Below are positions 16,196 to 26,282 of a DNA stretch of 64,000 bases, piece after piece (position 1 is the first letter of the stretch; each line of letters begins with the position of its first letter). The DNA is from Methylotenera_A sp040387515. Lineage in GTDB: Bacteria; Pseudomonadota; Gammaproteobacteria; Burkholderiales; Methylophilaceae. The position numbers and the translations under genes were made by a program. Below the pieces are notes generated by a model that was not told where the DNA came from, searched no databases, and saw nothing but the letters and a program-made list of their open reading frames with translations. The DNA lies in contig JAZKDP010000024.1 of assembly GCA_040387515.1 (NCBI GenBank), positions 5,591 to 69,590 on the forward strand. The letters are read 5' to 3'.

Positions 16196-17644
16196 CTATT
16201 GCAGGCTGGTTACAATCGCTACACCGCAAATTTGCATGAGCGTTTGTGGCATGATGCCAAGCAATAACAAAGCAACCGCATTAATGCTTAATACTAATTG
16301 CATATCGACTGGTGCGCTAATGGGCGTATTATCTTTCGGCGCATCAAAATACATAAGCTTTACAATGCGCAGATAATAAAAAGCGCCAATCGCTGCCATC
16401 ACTACAGCAAAAACGACTGCCCATAGAAACCCTGCTTGAAGTGCCGCTTGTAACACCGTAAATTTAGCATAGAAACCCAAAGTTGGTGGCACGCCTGCCA
16501 TGCTAAACATAGTGATTAGCATCAAAAAAGCCGCCCATGGACTACGTTGATTAAGGCCTTTTAAGTCATCTAAATTCTCGGCCTCAAAGCCTTGGCGACT
16601 TAATAGCAATATCATGCCAAAACCTGCGAGTGTCATCAACACATAGGCAGTGATGTAAAACATACTTGAAGCAAAACCGTTTAAATTTGCACTCATTAGG
16701 CCGAATAGCAAAAAACCAACATGTGAAATCGTTGAGTATGCCAGCATGCGTTTTAAGTTAGTTTGCGCAATCGCTGTGAGATTACCAATTGCAATAGATA
16801 ACACCGCCATAATGAGCAGCATATCTTGCCAGTCGATCGCCAGAGGCTGCAGTCCTTGCGCAAGCAAGCGTATAGTAATAGCAAAAGCGGCGAACTTAGG
16901 CACAGAGCCGATTAACATCGTAATTGAAGTCGGTGCGCCTTGATACACATCTGGCACCCACATTTGAAAAGGTACCGCACCAAATTTAAATGCCAAGCCC
17001 GCCACAATAAACACTAAGCCTAAAATTAGCACAGGGTTTTTAGTGTTCATTTCCAATAAGGCACTGCTGATTTCGGTGACATTTAAACTGCCTGTCATGC
17101 CATAAATCATACTCATGCCATACAGCAACATACCTGAAGCTAGCGCACCCAGTACAAAATATTTCATTGCTGCTTCTGTTGCACGCGCATTATCGCGATC
17201 AAACGCGACCAATGAATACAAGCAAAGAGAAAGTAACTCTAGGCCCATATAAATAGTCAGCAAACTTTGGCCAGAAATCATAATCATCATGCCCAACAGC
17301 GCAAACAGCACCATGGCATAATACTCACCTCTAAACATGCCGCGCTGCTGCATATATTGGCGCGTATACACCAACATCATTGAGGTGCCCAAAAACGTCA
17401 TGAGCTTTAGGATATCGGCGAGTGGATCATCCACAAACATATTGGAAAACGCATAACCGACCGAAGGATTGTAGGTAACGACTGTAAAATAAGCAGCCGC
17501 TAAAAGCGTGAATTGAGCCAAACCATAAATAACAATACGATTTCTGGGCTTAATAAACAAATCCAGTAGCAAAATAAACATTGCCATAAATAACACGGTA
17601 AGTTCGGGCAAAGCTGTAATAAGGTCTGTTTTAATATATTCCAT
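16196..17644 (-). CDS. nuoN: NADH-quinone oxidoreductase subunit N
   Basis: 482 residues, about 14 membrane helices. NuoN is one of the three antiporter-like proton-pumping subunits of complex I. LLSLCLYSLVAFDR carries the key TM5 glutamate region, FGAVPFQMWVPDVYQGAP the TM7/8 broken-helix motif, and LKRMLAYSTISHVGFLLFGL the proton-channel lysine region. It is the last complex I gene, 13 bases after nuoM. Confidence 0.97.
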   Translation of the reverse strand: MEYIKTDLITALPELTVLFMAMFILLLDLFIKPRNRIVIYGLAQFTLLAAAYFTVVTYNPSVGYAFSNMFVDDPLADILKLMTFLGTSMMLVYTRQYMQQRGMFRGEYYAMVLFALLGMMIMISGQSLLTIYMGLELLSLCLYSLVAFDRDNARATEAAMKYFVLGALASGMLLYGMSMIYGMTGSLNVTEISSALLEMNTKNPVLILGLVFIVAGLAFKFGAVPFQMWVPDVYQGAPTSITMLIGSVPKFAAFAITIRLLAQGLQPLAIDWQDMLLIMAVLSIAIGNLTAIAQTNLKRMLAYSTISHVGFLLFGLMSANLNGFASSMFYITAYVLMTLAGFGMILLLSRQGFEAENLDDLKGLNQRSPWAAFLMLITMFSMAGVPPTLGFYAKFTVLQAALQAGFLWAVVFAVVMAAIGAFYYLRIVKLMYFDAPKDNTPISAPVDMQLVLSINAVALLLLGIMPQTLMQICGVAIVTSLQ

Positions 17645-17657
17645 GATTTAGCCTAGA

Positions 17658-19166
17658 TTAAAGCCCAGCAACTGGCAACTTACTGATTGCCATATGATTC
17701 AAAAATTGTGCAGCAGTAGCATGTGTAAATTCGGTAATCGGTTGTGGATAAACACCGAACCCAATGACCATCAACGCTAATACCGTTAATATTAATAATT
17801 CACGTTTGTTTAAGTCTTTTAAATCGGCCACATGCTTGTTTGCAACATCGCCATAAAAGACACGTTTAACCATCCATAAACTATATGCAGCACCAAATAT
17901 CAGTGTAGTAGCAGCTAAGAATCCAACCCAGAAATTGTATTTAACTGCAGCTAGAATCACCATGAATTCACCTACAAAACCCGAGGTGCCAGGCAAGCCA
18001 CTATTGGCCATCGCGAACAACACCGCAAATGACGCAAAAACAGGCATGGTATTCACCACTCCGCCATAATCGGCGATTTGACGGCTATGCATGCGGTCGT
18101 ACAACACGCCCACACATAAGAACATGGCGGCAGAAATAAAACCATGCGAAATCATTTGTACGATTGCGCCTTCTAAACCCAACTGACTGAATAAGAAAAA
18201 GCCTAATGTCACAAAACCCATATGCGAAATAGATGAATAGGCAATCAACTTTTTCATGTCTTTTTGCACTAAAGCAACTAGAGCGATATACACAATCGCT
18301 ATAAGCGACAATGTAATCATAAAACCAGATAAGTAATGTGCGGCATCAGGTGCAATTGGCATGGCAAAGCGTAAAAAGCTATACCCTCCCAGCTTTAGCA
18401 TAATCGCCGCCAATATCACAGAGCCACCAGTAGGCGCTTCAACGTGAGCATCGGGCAGCCAAGTATGCACAGGCCACATCGGTATTTTGACTGCGAAAGC
18501 CATAAAGAACGCCATAAAAATCAGTATTTGTGCATTTAGCGGCAAGGGCAACTGATAATAATCAGCAATCTCAAAACTACCGGTTTGGTGATATAGATAG
18601 ATAAACGCCACCAACATCAGTAGCGAACCAAGCAATGTATAGAGGAAAAACTTAATCGTCGCGTAAACCCGATTTTCACCGCCCCAAATACCAATGACTA
18701 AGAACATCGGGATAAGCATCGCCTCCCAAAAAACATAATAGAGCAAACCATCTAATGCACTAAACACGCCAATCATAAGCCCGCTCATGATGAGAAATGC
18801 CGCCATATATTGTGCAATATTTTTGGTAATGACTTCCCAAGCTGCAATCACGACAATCACTGTTGTAAAACTTGTCAGCAATATCAAAGGCGCTGCAATA
18901 CCATCCACACCCAAATGATAATTCACATTAAAAGCAGGAATCCAGCGCGCCATTTCTTGAAACTGAAAGCCACCATCTGCATAATTAAATTGCGTATAAA
19001 GTGGAAAAGTCACGATAAATGCTAACAAACCACCCACTAACGCAAGCCAGCGCGTGAAGTTGGGTTTGTTATCACTGCCTAACAACAACACGGCAATGCC
19101 TGCCAATATTGGAACCCAAATGGACGAACTTAGTACGTACTGAATGAAAATATTGGCTTGTGACAT
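17658..19166 (-). CDS. nuoM: NADH-quinone oxidoreductase subunit M
   Basis: 502 residues, about 14 membrane helices. It is an antiporter-like proton-pumping subunit: YYVFWEAMLIPMFLVIGIWGG includes the conserved TM5 glutamate, AVKIPMWPVHTWLPDAHVEAPTG (split here between VHTWLP and DAHVEAPTG) the TM7/8 motif, and KKLIAYSSISHMGFVTLG the channel lysine region. It starts one base after the nuoL stop, so the two are translationally linked. Confidence 0.97.
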   Translation of the reverse strand: MSQANIFIQYVLSSSIWVPILAGIAVLLLGSDNKPNFTRWLALVGGLLAFIVTFPLYTQFNYADGGFQFQEMARWIPAFNVNYHLGVDGIAAPLILLTSFTTVIVVIAAWEVITKNIAQYMAAFLIMSGLMIGVFSALDGLLYYVFWEAMLIPMFLVIGIWGGENRVYATIKFFLYTLLGSLLMLVAFIYLYHQTGSFEIADYYQLPLPLNAQILIFMAFFMAFAVKIPMWPVHTWLPDAHVEAPTGGSVILAAIMLKLGGYSFLRFAMPIAPDAAHYLSGFMITLSLIAIVYIALVALVQKDMKKLIAYSSISHMGFVTLGFFLFSQLGLEGAIVQMISHGFISAAMFLCVGVLYDRMHSRQIADYGGVVNTMPVFASFAVLFAMANSGLPGTSGFVGEFMVILAAVKYNFWVGFLAATTLIFGAAYSLWMVKRVFYGDVANKHVADLKDLNKRELLILTVLALMVIGFGVYPQPITEFTHATAAQFLNHMAISKLPVAGL

Positions 19167-21239
19167 TTAATTGATTTTAATAAAAAAGGTTAAGAACAAA
19201 AATACACCAATAATCATGGCAAAAGCGTAGTGATAGATAAGGCCAGATTGTAAATGCCGAACTTTGCCAGAGATGCGTCCAATTAGGCGCGCGGTACCAT
19301 TTACCATTGCACCGTCTATTAATTGAATATCACCAATCTTCCATAATTTTTCACCTAAATAACGCGCGCCACCTGCAAAAAAACATTCGTTAAACGCATC
19401 AAAACCATATTTATTTTCTAAAATTTGATTAATCAAACTAAATTTTTTCTGAATGGCGGCAGGAATATCAGGTCGTTTCATGTAAAAGAACCAAGATAGT
19501 AATACGCCAGAAGCCGCTAGCATAAAAGGTATGGTCATAAAGCCATGCAATGCCATACCCACAGGTGAGTGTAATATTTCATGGTAATGATGTGTTAAGT
19601 GTTCCATTGCAGGATGACTTTCGGCATTAACAAAAATCACATCGCTAAAAAAATCACCAAACAGCATCGGCTCTATTGCAATAAAACCAATGATTACTGA
19701 AGGAATTGCTAATAAGATGAGCGGCAATTTCACCACCCATCCTGACTCGTGTGGATTGTCCTGCGGACCTAAACCGTGATGATGCTCATGACTATCGTGA
19801 GTTTCAGCGCCATAATCGTCTTCATCATGATGTGCGTCAACTGCGTGTGTATGATCATGGCTATGACTGATTTCACGCCACTTCTCTTTACCATGAAACA
19901 CCAAAAAATACAGCCTGAATGAATAAAACGCCGTGACAAAAACGCCAGCTAGTACAGCAAAGTAGGCAAAACTACTGCCTGTGATATTGGATAAAGCGAC
20001 CGCCTCAATAATGCTATCTTTTGAGTAGAATCCTGCAAAAAATGGTGTACCGATTAATGCCAGCGAACCAATTAACGAAGTAATCCAAGTCACGGGCATG
20101 TACTTTTTTAAGTTGCCCATATTGCGAATATCTTGGTCATGATGCATGCCCATAATCACTGAACCTGCCGCCAAAAACAATAAAGCTTTGAAAAACGCGT
20201 GTGTCATCAAGTGAAAAATAGCGACTGAATAAGCCGACGCGCCTAAAGCAACCGTCATATAACCAAGTTGCGACAAGGTTGAATAAGCAACTACGCGCTT
20301 GATATCATTTTGGATAATGCCAAGAAAACCCATGAACAATGCGGTAATCGCACCAATAATCATCACAAATGATAAAGCAGTAGTCGACAACTCAAATAAT
20401 GGCGACATGCGTGCCACCATGAAAATACCGGCTGTCACCATGGTTGCCGCATGAATCAGTGCAGAAATTGGTGTTGGGCCTTCCATTGAGTCGGGTAGCC
20501 ATACATGTAGTGGAACTTGCGCTGATTTACCCATGGCGCCTATGAATAACAAAATGCAAGTAACTGTCATCAGCGACCAAGACACGTTTGGAATAAGTGT
20601 CACTTGTACATCTGTTAAAGATGGTGCCATTTGAAACACAGTCGCATAATCCAAACTACCTGTGTAATAAAGCACCATGCCAATGCCTAACAAAAAGCCA
20701 AAGTCGCCGACACGATTCACCAAGAAAGCTTTCAAATTGGCATAAATGGCAGTTGGACGCTTATACCAAAAACCAATCAACAAATAAGAAACCAATCCTA
20801 CTGCTTCCCAACCGAAAAATAGCTGCATGAAGTTATTACTCATCACCAGCATTAACATGGCAAAAGTAAACAGTGAAATATAACTAAAAAAGCGGCTGTA
20901 ACCTGGGTCTTCGCTCATGTAACCAATGGTGTACACGTGCACCATCAGCGATACAAAGGTCACGACTACCATCATCATGGCCGTCAAATTATCAATTAGG
21001 AATCCAACATTAAATTGGATATCGCCCGATGTAAGCCACGTATATAAATTGTAATTCGCGGTATAGCCGTTGAGTGTTGCTTTAAAAACAATGACAGATA
21101 AAACAAATGCTACGCCCACACCTGCGATGGTTAGCCAATGAGCACTGGCCCGTGGCAAATGACGGCCACACAACCCCACAATAGCTGCAGCGATTAAGGG
21201 CAACAAAACAATTAGTAAGGAAATTTGTGGCAGTGTCAT
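19167..21239 (-). CDS. nuoL: NADH-quinone oxidoreductase subunit L
   Basis: 690 residues, about 16 membrane helices with the long C-terminal lateral helix that braces the membrane arm. FFGWEAVGLVSYLLIGFW carries the conserved glutamate; SAQVPLHVWLPDSMEGPTP and KRVVAYSTLSQLGYM carry the pump motifs. A very His/Asp-rich loop at about residues 455-490 (HSHDHTHAVDAHHDEDD, then HDSHEHHHG) lies between membrane helices and is longer than in E. coli NuoL. It is 73 bases downstream of nuoK. Confidence 0.97.
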   Translation of the reverse strand: MTLPQISLLIVLLPLIAAAIVGLCGRHLPRASAHWLTIAGVGVAFVLSVIVFKATLNGYTANYNLYTWLTSGDIQFNVGFLIDNLTAMMMVVVTFVSLMVHVYTIGYMSEDPGYSRFFSYISLFTFAMLMLVMSNNFMQLFFGWEAVGLVSYLLIGFWYKRPTAIYANLKAFLVNRVGDFGFLLGIGMVLYYTGSLDYATVFQMAPSLTDVQVTLIPNVSWSLMTVTCILLFIGAMGKSAQVPLHVWLPDSMEGPTPISALIHAATMVTAGIFMVARMSPLFELSTTALSFVMIIGAITALFMGFLGIIQNDIKRVVAYSTLSQLGYMTVALGASAYSVAIFHLMTHAFFKALLFLAAGSVIMGMHHDQDIRNMGNLKKYMPVTWITSLIGSLALIGTPFFAGFYSKDSIIEAVALSNITGSSFAYFAVLAGVFVTAFYSFRLYFLVFHGKEKWREISHSHDHTHAVDAHHDEDDYGAETHDSHEHHHGLGPQDNPHESGWVVKLPLILLAIPSVIIGFIAIEPMLFGDFFSDVIFVNAESHPAMEHLTHHYHEILHSPVGMALHGFMTIPFMLAASGVLLSWFFYMKRPDIPAAIQKKFSLINQILENKYGFDAFNECFFAGGARYLGEKLWKIGDIQLIDGAMVNGTARLIGRISGKVRHLQSGLIYHYAFAMIIGVFLFLTFFIKIN

Positions 21240-21312
21240 TTTTATAGGTGTTTAATTTTTAAGTGTTTTAATTATTATCGGTTTAATTATTAAATGCTTC
21301 GTCTTCAGCCAG

Positions 21313-21633
21313 TTAACCTTTTAAAGAGTCCAAATCGTCCACGTTAATCGTGCGTAAACTTCTGAAAAGTACGACTAGAATAGCCAAACCAATTGCGGAC
21401 TCTGCTGCTGCCACTGTGAGTATAAAAAACACAAATACTTGGCCTGCAATATCATTTAAATAATGCGAAAACGCGATAAAATTCAGGTTAACTGCCAGCA
21501 ACATTAGTTCAATCGCCATCAGTAAGATAATCACATTTTTACGATTTAAAAAAATACCAATCACACTAATGGCAAATAGCAGCGCACCTAGAACAAGGTA
21601 ATGCGACAAACCAACTGATGATAAAGCAGCCAT
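21313..21633 (-). CDS. nuoK: NADH-quinone oxidoreductase subunit K
   Basis: 106 residues with three membrane helices, slightly longer than E. coli NuoK (100). LLMAIELMLLAVNLNFIAFS contains the buried glutamates of the central proton path. The start codon overlaps the nuoJ stop by one base, indicating coupled translation. Confidence 0.97.
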   Translation of the reverse strand: MAALSSVGLSHYLVLGALLFAISVIGIFLNRKNVIILLMAIELMLLAVNLNFIAFSHYLNDIAGQVFVFFILTVAAAESAIGLAILVVLFRSLRTINVDDLDSLKG

Positions 21634-22268
21634 TATGATTTTTCCTTATTTGCTTTTGGGCTCTCTACTGGGGGCGCCTCTACCACAGCATCCATTTTTA
21701 CAATACGTAATCTATCTTGTTTTTTAGCTAACACTTGTTCAGCTGGATTCATCGATTTACTATCTTGGCGATCTCTCAAGGTTAGTACAATCGCTGCAAT
21801 AATCGCCACCAATAAGACGACTGATGCCAGCTCAAACGGCAACAAATAATCGGTATACAACACACGCCCTAATTCTGCGGTATTGCTGTAATCAGCTGGC
21901 TTGCTGGCAACTATAGTAGGCGCAAAATACTTACCGCTTAGTACCATCACCATCTCAACTGCCATCAGCAAGCCAATCGTACCAGCCATAGGTAAATAGT
22001 CCCAAAACCCTTCACGTAGCTTATCAAGATTAATATCCAGCATCATCACCACAAATAGAAACAGCACCATTACCGCACCGACATAAACCAGCACTAGGGC
22101 AATAGCCAGAAATTCAGCTTCTAGCAATAACCAAATTCCGGCGGCAGTAAAAAACGCCAGCACTAAATGCAAGGCAGCATACACAGGGTTGCGCGTGGTA
22201 ATGACGCGAATACCTGCAAACAGCAAAATTGCGGCTAAGGTGTAGAAAATAAAATCGTTAAATATCAT
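21633..22268 (-). CDS. nuoJ: NADH-quinone oxidoreductase subunit J
   Basis: 211 residues with five membrane helices in the first 170. ALHLVLAFFTAAGIWLLLEAEFLAI (seen as ALHLVLAFFTAAG and LLLEAEFLAI) and VLVYVGAVMVLFLFVVMML form the TM3 pi-bulge region that changes shape during quinone turnover. The C-terminal 40 residues are charged and Pro/Lys-rich, longer than in E. coli. It lies 20 bases after nuoI. Confidence 0.96.
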   Translation of the reverse strand: MIFNDFIFYTLAAILLFAGIRVITTRNPVYAALHLVLAFFTAAGIWLLLEAEFLAIALVLVYVGAVMVLFLFVVMMLDINLDKLREGFWDYLPMAGTIGLLMAVEMVMVLSGKYFAPTIVASKPADYSNTAELGRVLYTDYLLPFELASVVLLVAIIAAIVLTLRDRQDSKSMNPAEQVLAKKQDRLRIVKMDAVVEAPPVESPKANKEKS

Positions 22269-22288
22269 CAGCTTTAATCTTAAAAAGA

Positions 22289-22780
22289 TTACCTAAAAGT
22301 TTTATCTTGCAGACGGTCTGCGGCAATTTGCTTTTCATGTTTATCGCCCACGGCCAATAACATTTCCTTTGTGTAGAGTAAATCACCGCGTTGTTCACCG
22401 TGATAATCAAACACACGCGTTTCAACTATGCTATCTACAGGGCAAGACTCTTCACACAAACCGCAAAAAATACACTTGGTCAAATCAATGTCATAGCGCG
22501 TGGTACGGCGCGTATTATCTTCGCGCTGCTCTGATTCAATCGTAATTGCCAATGCAGGGCAAACTGCTTCACATAATTTGCAAGCAATACAGCGCTCCTC
22601 GCCATTTGGATAGCGGCGTAACGCATGTAAGCCGCGAAAACGGTTGGATTGCGGCGTGCGTTCTTCGGGGTATTGAATAGTAATTTTGCGCGCAAAAAAG
22701 TAACGGCCTGTGAGCGCCATGCCTTTTAGCAGCTCCCACAGCATTAAACTACCCAGCGTATTTTTGATTTGTCTCAACAT
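22289..22780 (-). CDS. nuoI: NADH-quinone oxidoreductase subunit I
   Basis: 163 residues from the ATG at 22780, two bases after the nuoH stop. The open frame extends to 22840, but that part lies inside nuoH and is not typical of NuoI (MLRQIKNTLGSLMLWELLKG is the normal start). Two ferredoxin-type cluster motifs, CIACKLCEAVCP and CIFCGLCEESCP, bind the 4Fe-4S centres N6a and N6b that pass electrons towards NuoB. Confidence 0.96.
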   Translation of the reverse strand: MLRQIKNTLGSLMLWELLKGMALTGRYFFARKITIQYPEERTPQSNRFRGLHALRRYPNGEERCIACKLCEAVCPALAITIESEQREDNTRRTTRYDIDLTKCIFCGLCEESCPVDSIVETRVFDYHGEQRGDLLYTKEMLLAVGDKHEKQIAADRLQDKTFR

Positions 22781-22782
22781 AA

Positions 22783-23811
22783 TTAGTGGAATAAATGTCC
22801 CAATGAAGTCTGCATCATCGCGCCTACAAATATAATCCACACCAATGTAATGGGAATAAATATTTTCCAGCCTAGACGCATAATTTGGTCGTAACGATAC
22901 CGCGGGAACGTTGCCCTAAACCATAAAAAGAAGAATACCAAGAAACACATTTTTGCCAAAAACCATAAGATGCTATCGGGCAAAAATGGAAAAGGTGACA
23001 GCCAACCGCCTAAGAACATGGTCGCGGCAAGTGCACAGACCAGCCAAATATTCGCATATTCCGCCAAGAAAAAAATAGCAAATGCCATGCCTGAATACTC
23101 CACATGGAAACCAGCCACAATTTCTGACTCACCTTCGGCCACGTCAAACGGTGCGCGATTCGTTTCTGCAACAGCACTGATAAAATATACGATAAACAAA
23201 GGGAATAATGGGATGAAATACCAATGCCAAAAACCGCCGGCCTGGCCCATTACAATTTTGCCTAAATTTAATGAGTTAGCGCACATCAAAACTCCTACCA
23301 GCGCAAATCCCATAGCAATTTCATAGGATACAATCTGTGCCGCAGAGCGCATACTACCTAAAAATGCATATTTAGAATTAGATGCCCAACCTGCGATAAT
23401 CACGCCATAGACCGCGACTGAAGTCATCGCCAAAATATACAGCAGTCCAGCATCAATATTCGCCAGTACCAATGTTGCGTCAAAGGGAATGACTGCCCAT
23501 GCGGCAAATGCTGGTGCAATTGCTAACACTGGACCGATTAAAAACAAGGTCTTATTTGAAGCCGTCGGCAGAATGATCTCTTTAAATAACAGCTTTACCC
23601 CATCGGCCAGTGGTTGTAACAAGCCGAAATAACCCACTCGATTCGGCCCAATACGTACTTGCATGTAACCAATGACTTTGCGTTCCGCCAGGGTTAAATA
23701 AGCGATAGCAATCATTAACGGCAATACGATGGCGATAATTTTTATCAACGTCCAGCTTGTTAGCTGAACTGCCGGCCAATAGCTACCAAATAAATTTGCC
23801 AGAAAATCCAT
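22783..23811 (-). CDS. nuoH: NADH-quinone oxidoreductase subunit H
   Basis: 342 residues, about eight membrane helices. It forms the quinone-binding chamber with NuoB and NuoD. RKVIGYMQVRIGPNRVG and the cytoplasmic loop AETNRAPFDVAEGESEIVAGFHVEYSGM (read as RAPFDVAEGESE then GFHVEYSG) are signature regions. The start overlaps the nuoG stop by one base. Confidence 0.97.
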   Translation of the reverse strand: MDFLANLFGSYWPAVQLTSWTLIKIIAIVLPLMIAIAYLTLAERKVIGYMQVRIGPNRVGYFGLLQPLADGVKLLFKEIILPTASNKTLFLIGPVLAIAPAFAAWAVIPFDATLVLANIDAGLLYILAMTSVAVYGVIIAGWASNSKYAFLGSMRSAAQIVSYEIAMGFALVGVLMCANSLNLGKIVMGQAGGFWHWYFIPLFPLFIVYFISAVAETNRAPFDVAEGESEIVAGFHVEYSGMAFAIFFLAEYANIWLVCALAATMFLGGWLSPFPFLPDSILWFLAKMCFLVFFFLWFRATFPRYRYDQIMRLGWKIFIPITLVWIIFVGAMMQTSLGHLFH

Positions 23812-26255
23812 TACGCCACCACTTTCATCATGGTGGTTTCATATGGCTTGTAAAGCTCTTTACTGGCTTTTTCTATCGTAATATCGCCCATTAAATCACC
23901 CAAACCAGTGGTTAACTCATGTGATGCCGCAATCCGTATACAACCCATTGCCACATGATTATCCAGCTTCACTTGCAACACAGCGTTACCTTTATCTTGT
24001 CTAGCCAACACAATGTCACCTTCAACCAAATCCAGTTGTGCCATTTGTTCTGCACGCATACGCGCCATTGGCCTGATGTTATATTTGGTTTTTTGAAGTG
24101 GCACGGAACGGCGTACGATTGGATCAGATTCATATTGCGGCACTTCACCAATGCGCTGTAAACCATCCGACTTGATATTCACTTCGATTTCAACTAGTTC
24201 TTTTAGATTATTATTCAGGTTGCGCCACACCACTGCTGATGGTTTTTCACCTTTGAATATAGCGTTTTTAACGGCTTCGCTGCTGTCAAAATCAAAACCT
24301 TCCAATCCTAAGGTATTGGCCAAAACACGTAACACTTTCCAAGCAGGGCGACATTCAGCAAGCGGTTTAGTCACCGCAGAAAAACTTTGCACGCGCCCTT
24401 CCATACTCATAAACGTGCCAGACGTTTCAGTAAATGGTGCAATCGGCAACAACACATCAGCATTTTCTAATGCTTCCGATTTATACGCCGTCAAGGCAAC
24501 AACACACTCCGCTTGCGCCATTGCAGCTTTCGCTAAAGCTGCATGTTGGCAATCTAATTCAGGCTCAACATTCAATAACAAATATGCTTTACGCGGTACT
24601 TCCAGCATCGCGCGCGCGTGCATACCAGTCGCATTTGGCATCACGCCCATAAAGTGCATACCAGTGCTATTTGCAGCAGCCGGCAATATCCCACCTTTGG
24701 CGCCACAAATGCCGCCAATGGCTTCCATCATGCTGTACATCTCGGTAAAACGTGGATCGCTTAACGCCATATTTCCTAAGAAAAGACCTACTTTTGGCGC
24801 AACCAAATCTACTGTGCCATTTAAACCTGCTAAACCTGCCAAGCTTTCAGCCATAGCTTGCGTATTCGGGCGCACAGTAATCGTTTCTAGCAATGCATTC
24901 AATGATGGTGGCAAACAAAGCGACAAACGTTGCAAACCAGACATGGCTTTTAAAATCTGACCCAGCACATTGACCATATCATTTGGTCGCACAATGACTT
25001 TATGTGCAATCTTCATCAATGGATCATTATCCAATGGGCTAACAATCGATAGTTCTGCACCATTCGCAACCGCTTTGCGGAAACGCTGTGCTAATAAAGG
25101 ATGCTCATTGCGCAAGTTAGAGCCAATAATGAGAATGCGGTCTAATTCTTCAATTTCCTGAATATTGCAACCCATCCAAGGCGTGCCAACACGTTTTCCA
25201 TCTAATCTAAAGTCAGTTTGACGCAAGCGATAATCCACGTTTCCGCAACCTAAACCACTGGCTAACTGTTTGATTAAATAGCCTTCTTCCATCGTGCTAT
25301 TGGGCGAGACCAACACACCCAGCGAATCAGCTCCATGCTGATTAGTAATGTCTTTAATTTGGCCAGCAGCAAACTCTAAAGCAGTTTTCCAATCGGTTTC
25401 TACCCAAGCACCATTGTGCTTAATCATTGGCACTTTTAAGCGATCAGGACTATTCAATCCAACATAAGAATAGCGATCGCGATCCGATAACCAGCATTCG
25501 TTAATGCTTTCTTTTTCGCGAGGCAATACGCGCATGACTTTATTATCTTTAACATGCACTTCAATATGCGAACCTAACCCATCATGCGGAGCAATACTAG
25601 GGCGGCGAGTCAGCTCCCAACTGCGGGCAGAATAACGGAATGGTTTATTGGTTAATGCGCCGACAGGACACAAATCAATAATATTGCCGCTTAACTCGGA
25701 GTTAACCGATTTATCCACATAAGCAGTGATTTCAGCATGTTCGCCACGGCCAATAAGGCCAAGCTCTTGCATGCCACCTACTTCTTTTAAGAAGCGTACA
25801 CAGCGCGTGCATTGAATACAGCGCGTCATATCCGTGCTGATTAATGGGCCTATATTTTTATTTAAAACGACACGTTTTTCTTCGGTATAACGTGATCCGC
25901 TAGCACCATAAGCAACGGCAATATCCTGTAAATCACACTCACCGCCTTGATCGCAAATCGGGCAATCTAGAGGATGATTAATCAGTAAAAACTCCATCAC
26001 GCTTTTTTGTGCTTCGACCGCTGATTTACTGCGTGTGAAAATCTTCATACCGTCGGCTACAGGTGTAGCACAAGCTGGCAGTGGCTTGTTAAACTTCTCA
26101 ACCTGCACCAAGCACATACGGCAGTTAGCCGCGACCGATAATTTTTTGTGATAACAAAAACGCGGAATCGCAATGCCGACTTTATCAGCCGCATCGATGA
26201 TGGTGCTGCCGTGTTCGACCTCTAATGGTTTGCCGTCTATTTCAATATTTAACAT
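23811..26255 (-). CDS. nuoG: NADH-quinone oxidoreductase subunit G
   Basis: 814 residues. N-terminal 2Fe-2S ferredoxin domain with CRMCLVQVE and a further Cys (CATPV), then the His/Cys 4Fe-4S motif region HPLDCPICDQGGECDLQD, then CIQCTRCVRF and a later LCPVGAL for two more clusters. The rest is a degenerate molybdopterin oxidoreductase fold without cofactor. It carries the electron wire from NuoF/E to NuoI. A 27-base gap follows nuoF. Confidence 0.97.
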   Translation of the reverse strand: MLNIEIDGKPLEVEHGSTIIDAADKVGIAIPRFCYHKKLSVAANCRMCLVQVEKFNKPLPACATPVADGMKIFTRSKSAVEAQKSVMEFLLINHPLDCPICDQGGECDLQDIAVAYGASGSRYTEEKRVVLNKNIGPLISTDMTRCIQCTRCVRFLKEVGGMQELGLIGRGEHAEITAYVDKSVNSELSGNIIDLCPVGALTNKPFRYSARSWELTRRPSIAPHDGLGSHIEVHVKDNKVMRVLPREKESINECWLSDRDRYSYVGLNSPDRLKVPMIKHNGAWVETDWKTALEFAAGQIKDITNQHGADSLGVLVSPNSTMEEGYLIKQLASGLGCGNVDYRLRQTDFRLDGKRVGTPWMGCNIQEIEELDRILIIGSNLRNEHPLLAQRFRKAVANGAELSIVSPLDNDPLMKIAHKVIVRPNDMVNVLGQILKAMSGLQRLSLCLPPSLNALLETITVRPNTQAMAESLAGLAGLNGTVDLVAPKVGLFLGNMALSDPRFTEMYSMMEAIGGICGAKGGILPAAANSTGMHFMGVMPNATGMHARAMLEVPRKAYLLLNVEPELDCQHAALAKAAMAQAECVVALTAYKSEALENADVLLPIAPFTETSGTFMSMEGRVQSFSAVTKPLAECRPAWKVLRVLANTLGLEGFDFDSSEAVKNAIFKGEKPSAVVWRNLNNNLKELVEIEVNIKSDGLQRIGEVPQYESDPIVRRSVPLQKTKYNIRPMARMRAEQMAQLDLVEGDIVLARQDKGNAVLQVKLDNHVAMGCIRIAASHELTTGLGDLMGDITIEKASKELYKPYETTMMKVVA

Positions 26256-26282
26256 TGTCTATTTTGCCGTTTATTTTAATGA

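Noticed and set aside
24151..24960. A 269-codon plus-strand open frame opposite nuoG
   Set aside because: It lies wholly inside the well-supported nuoG gene on the other strand, has Ser/Ala/Lys-heavy shadow composition, and no ribosome binding site or domain.
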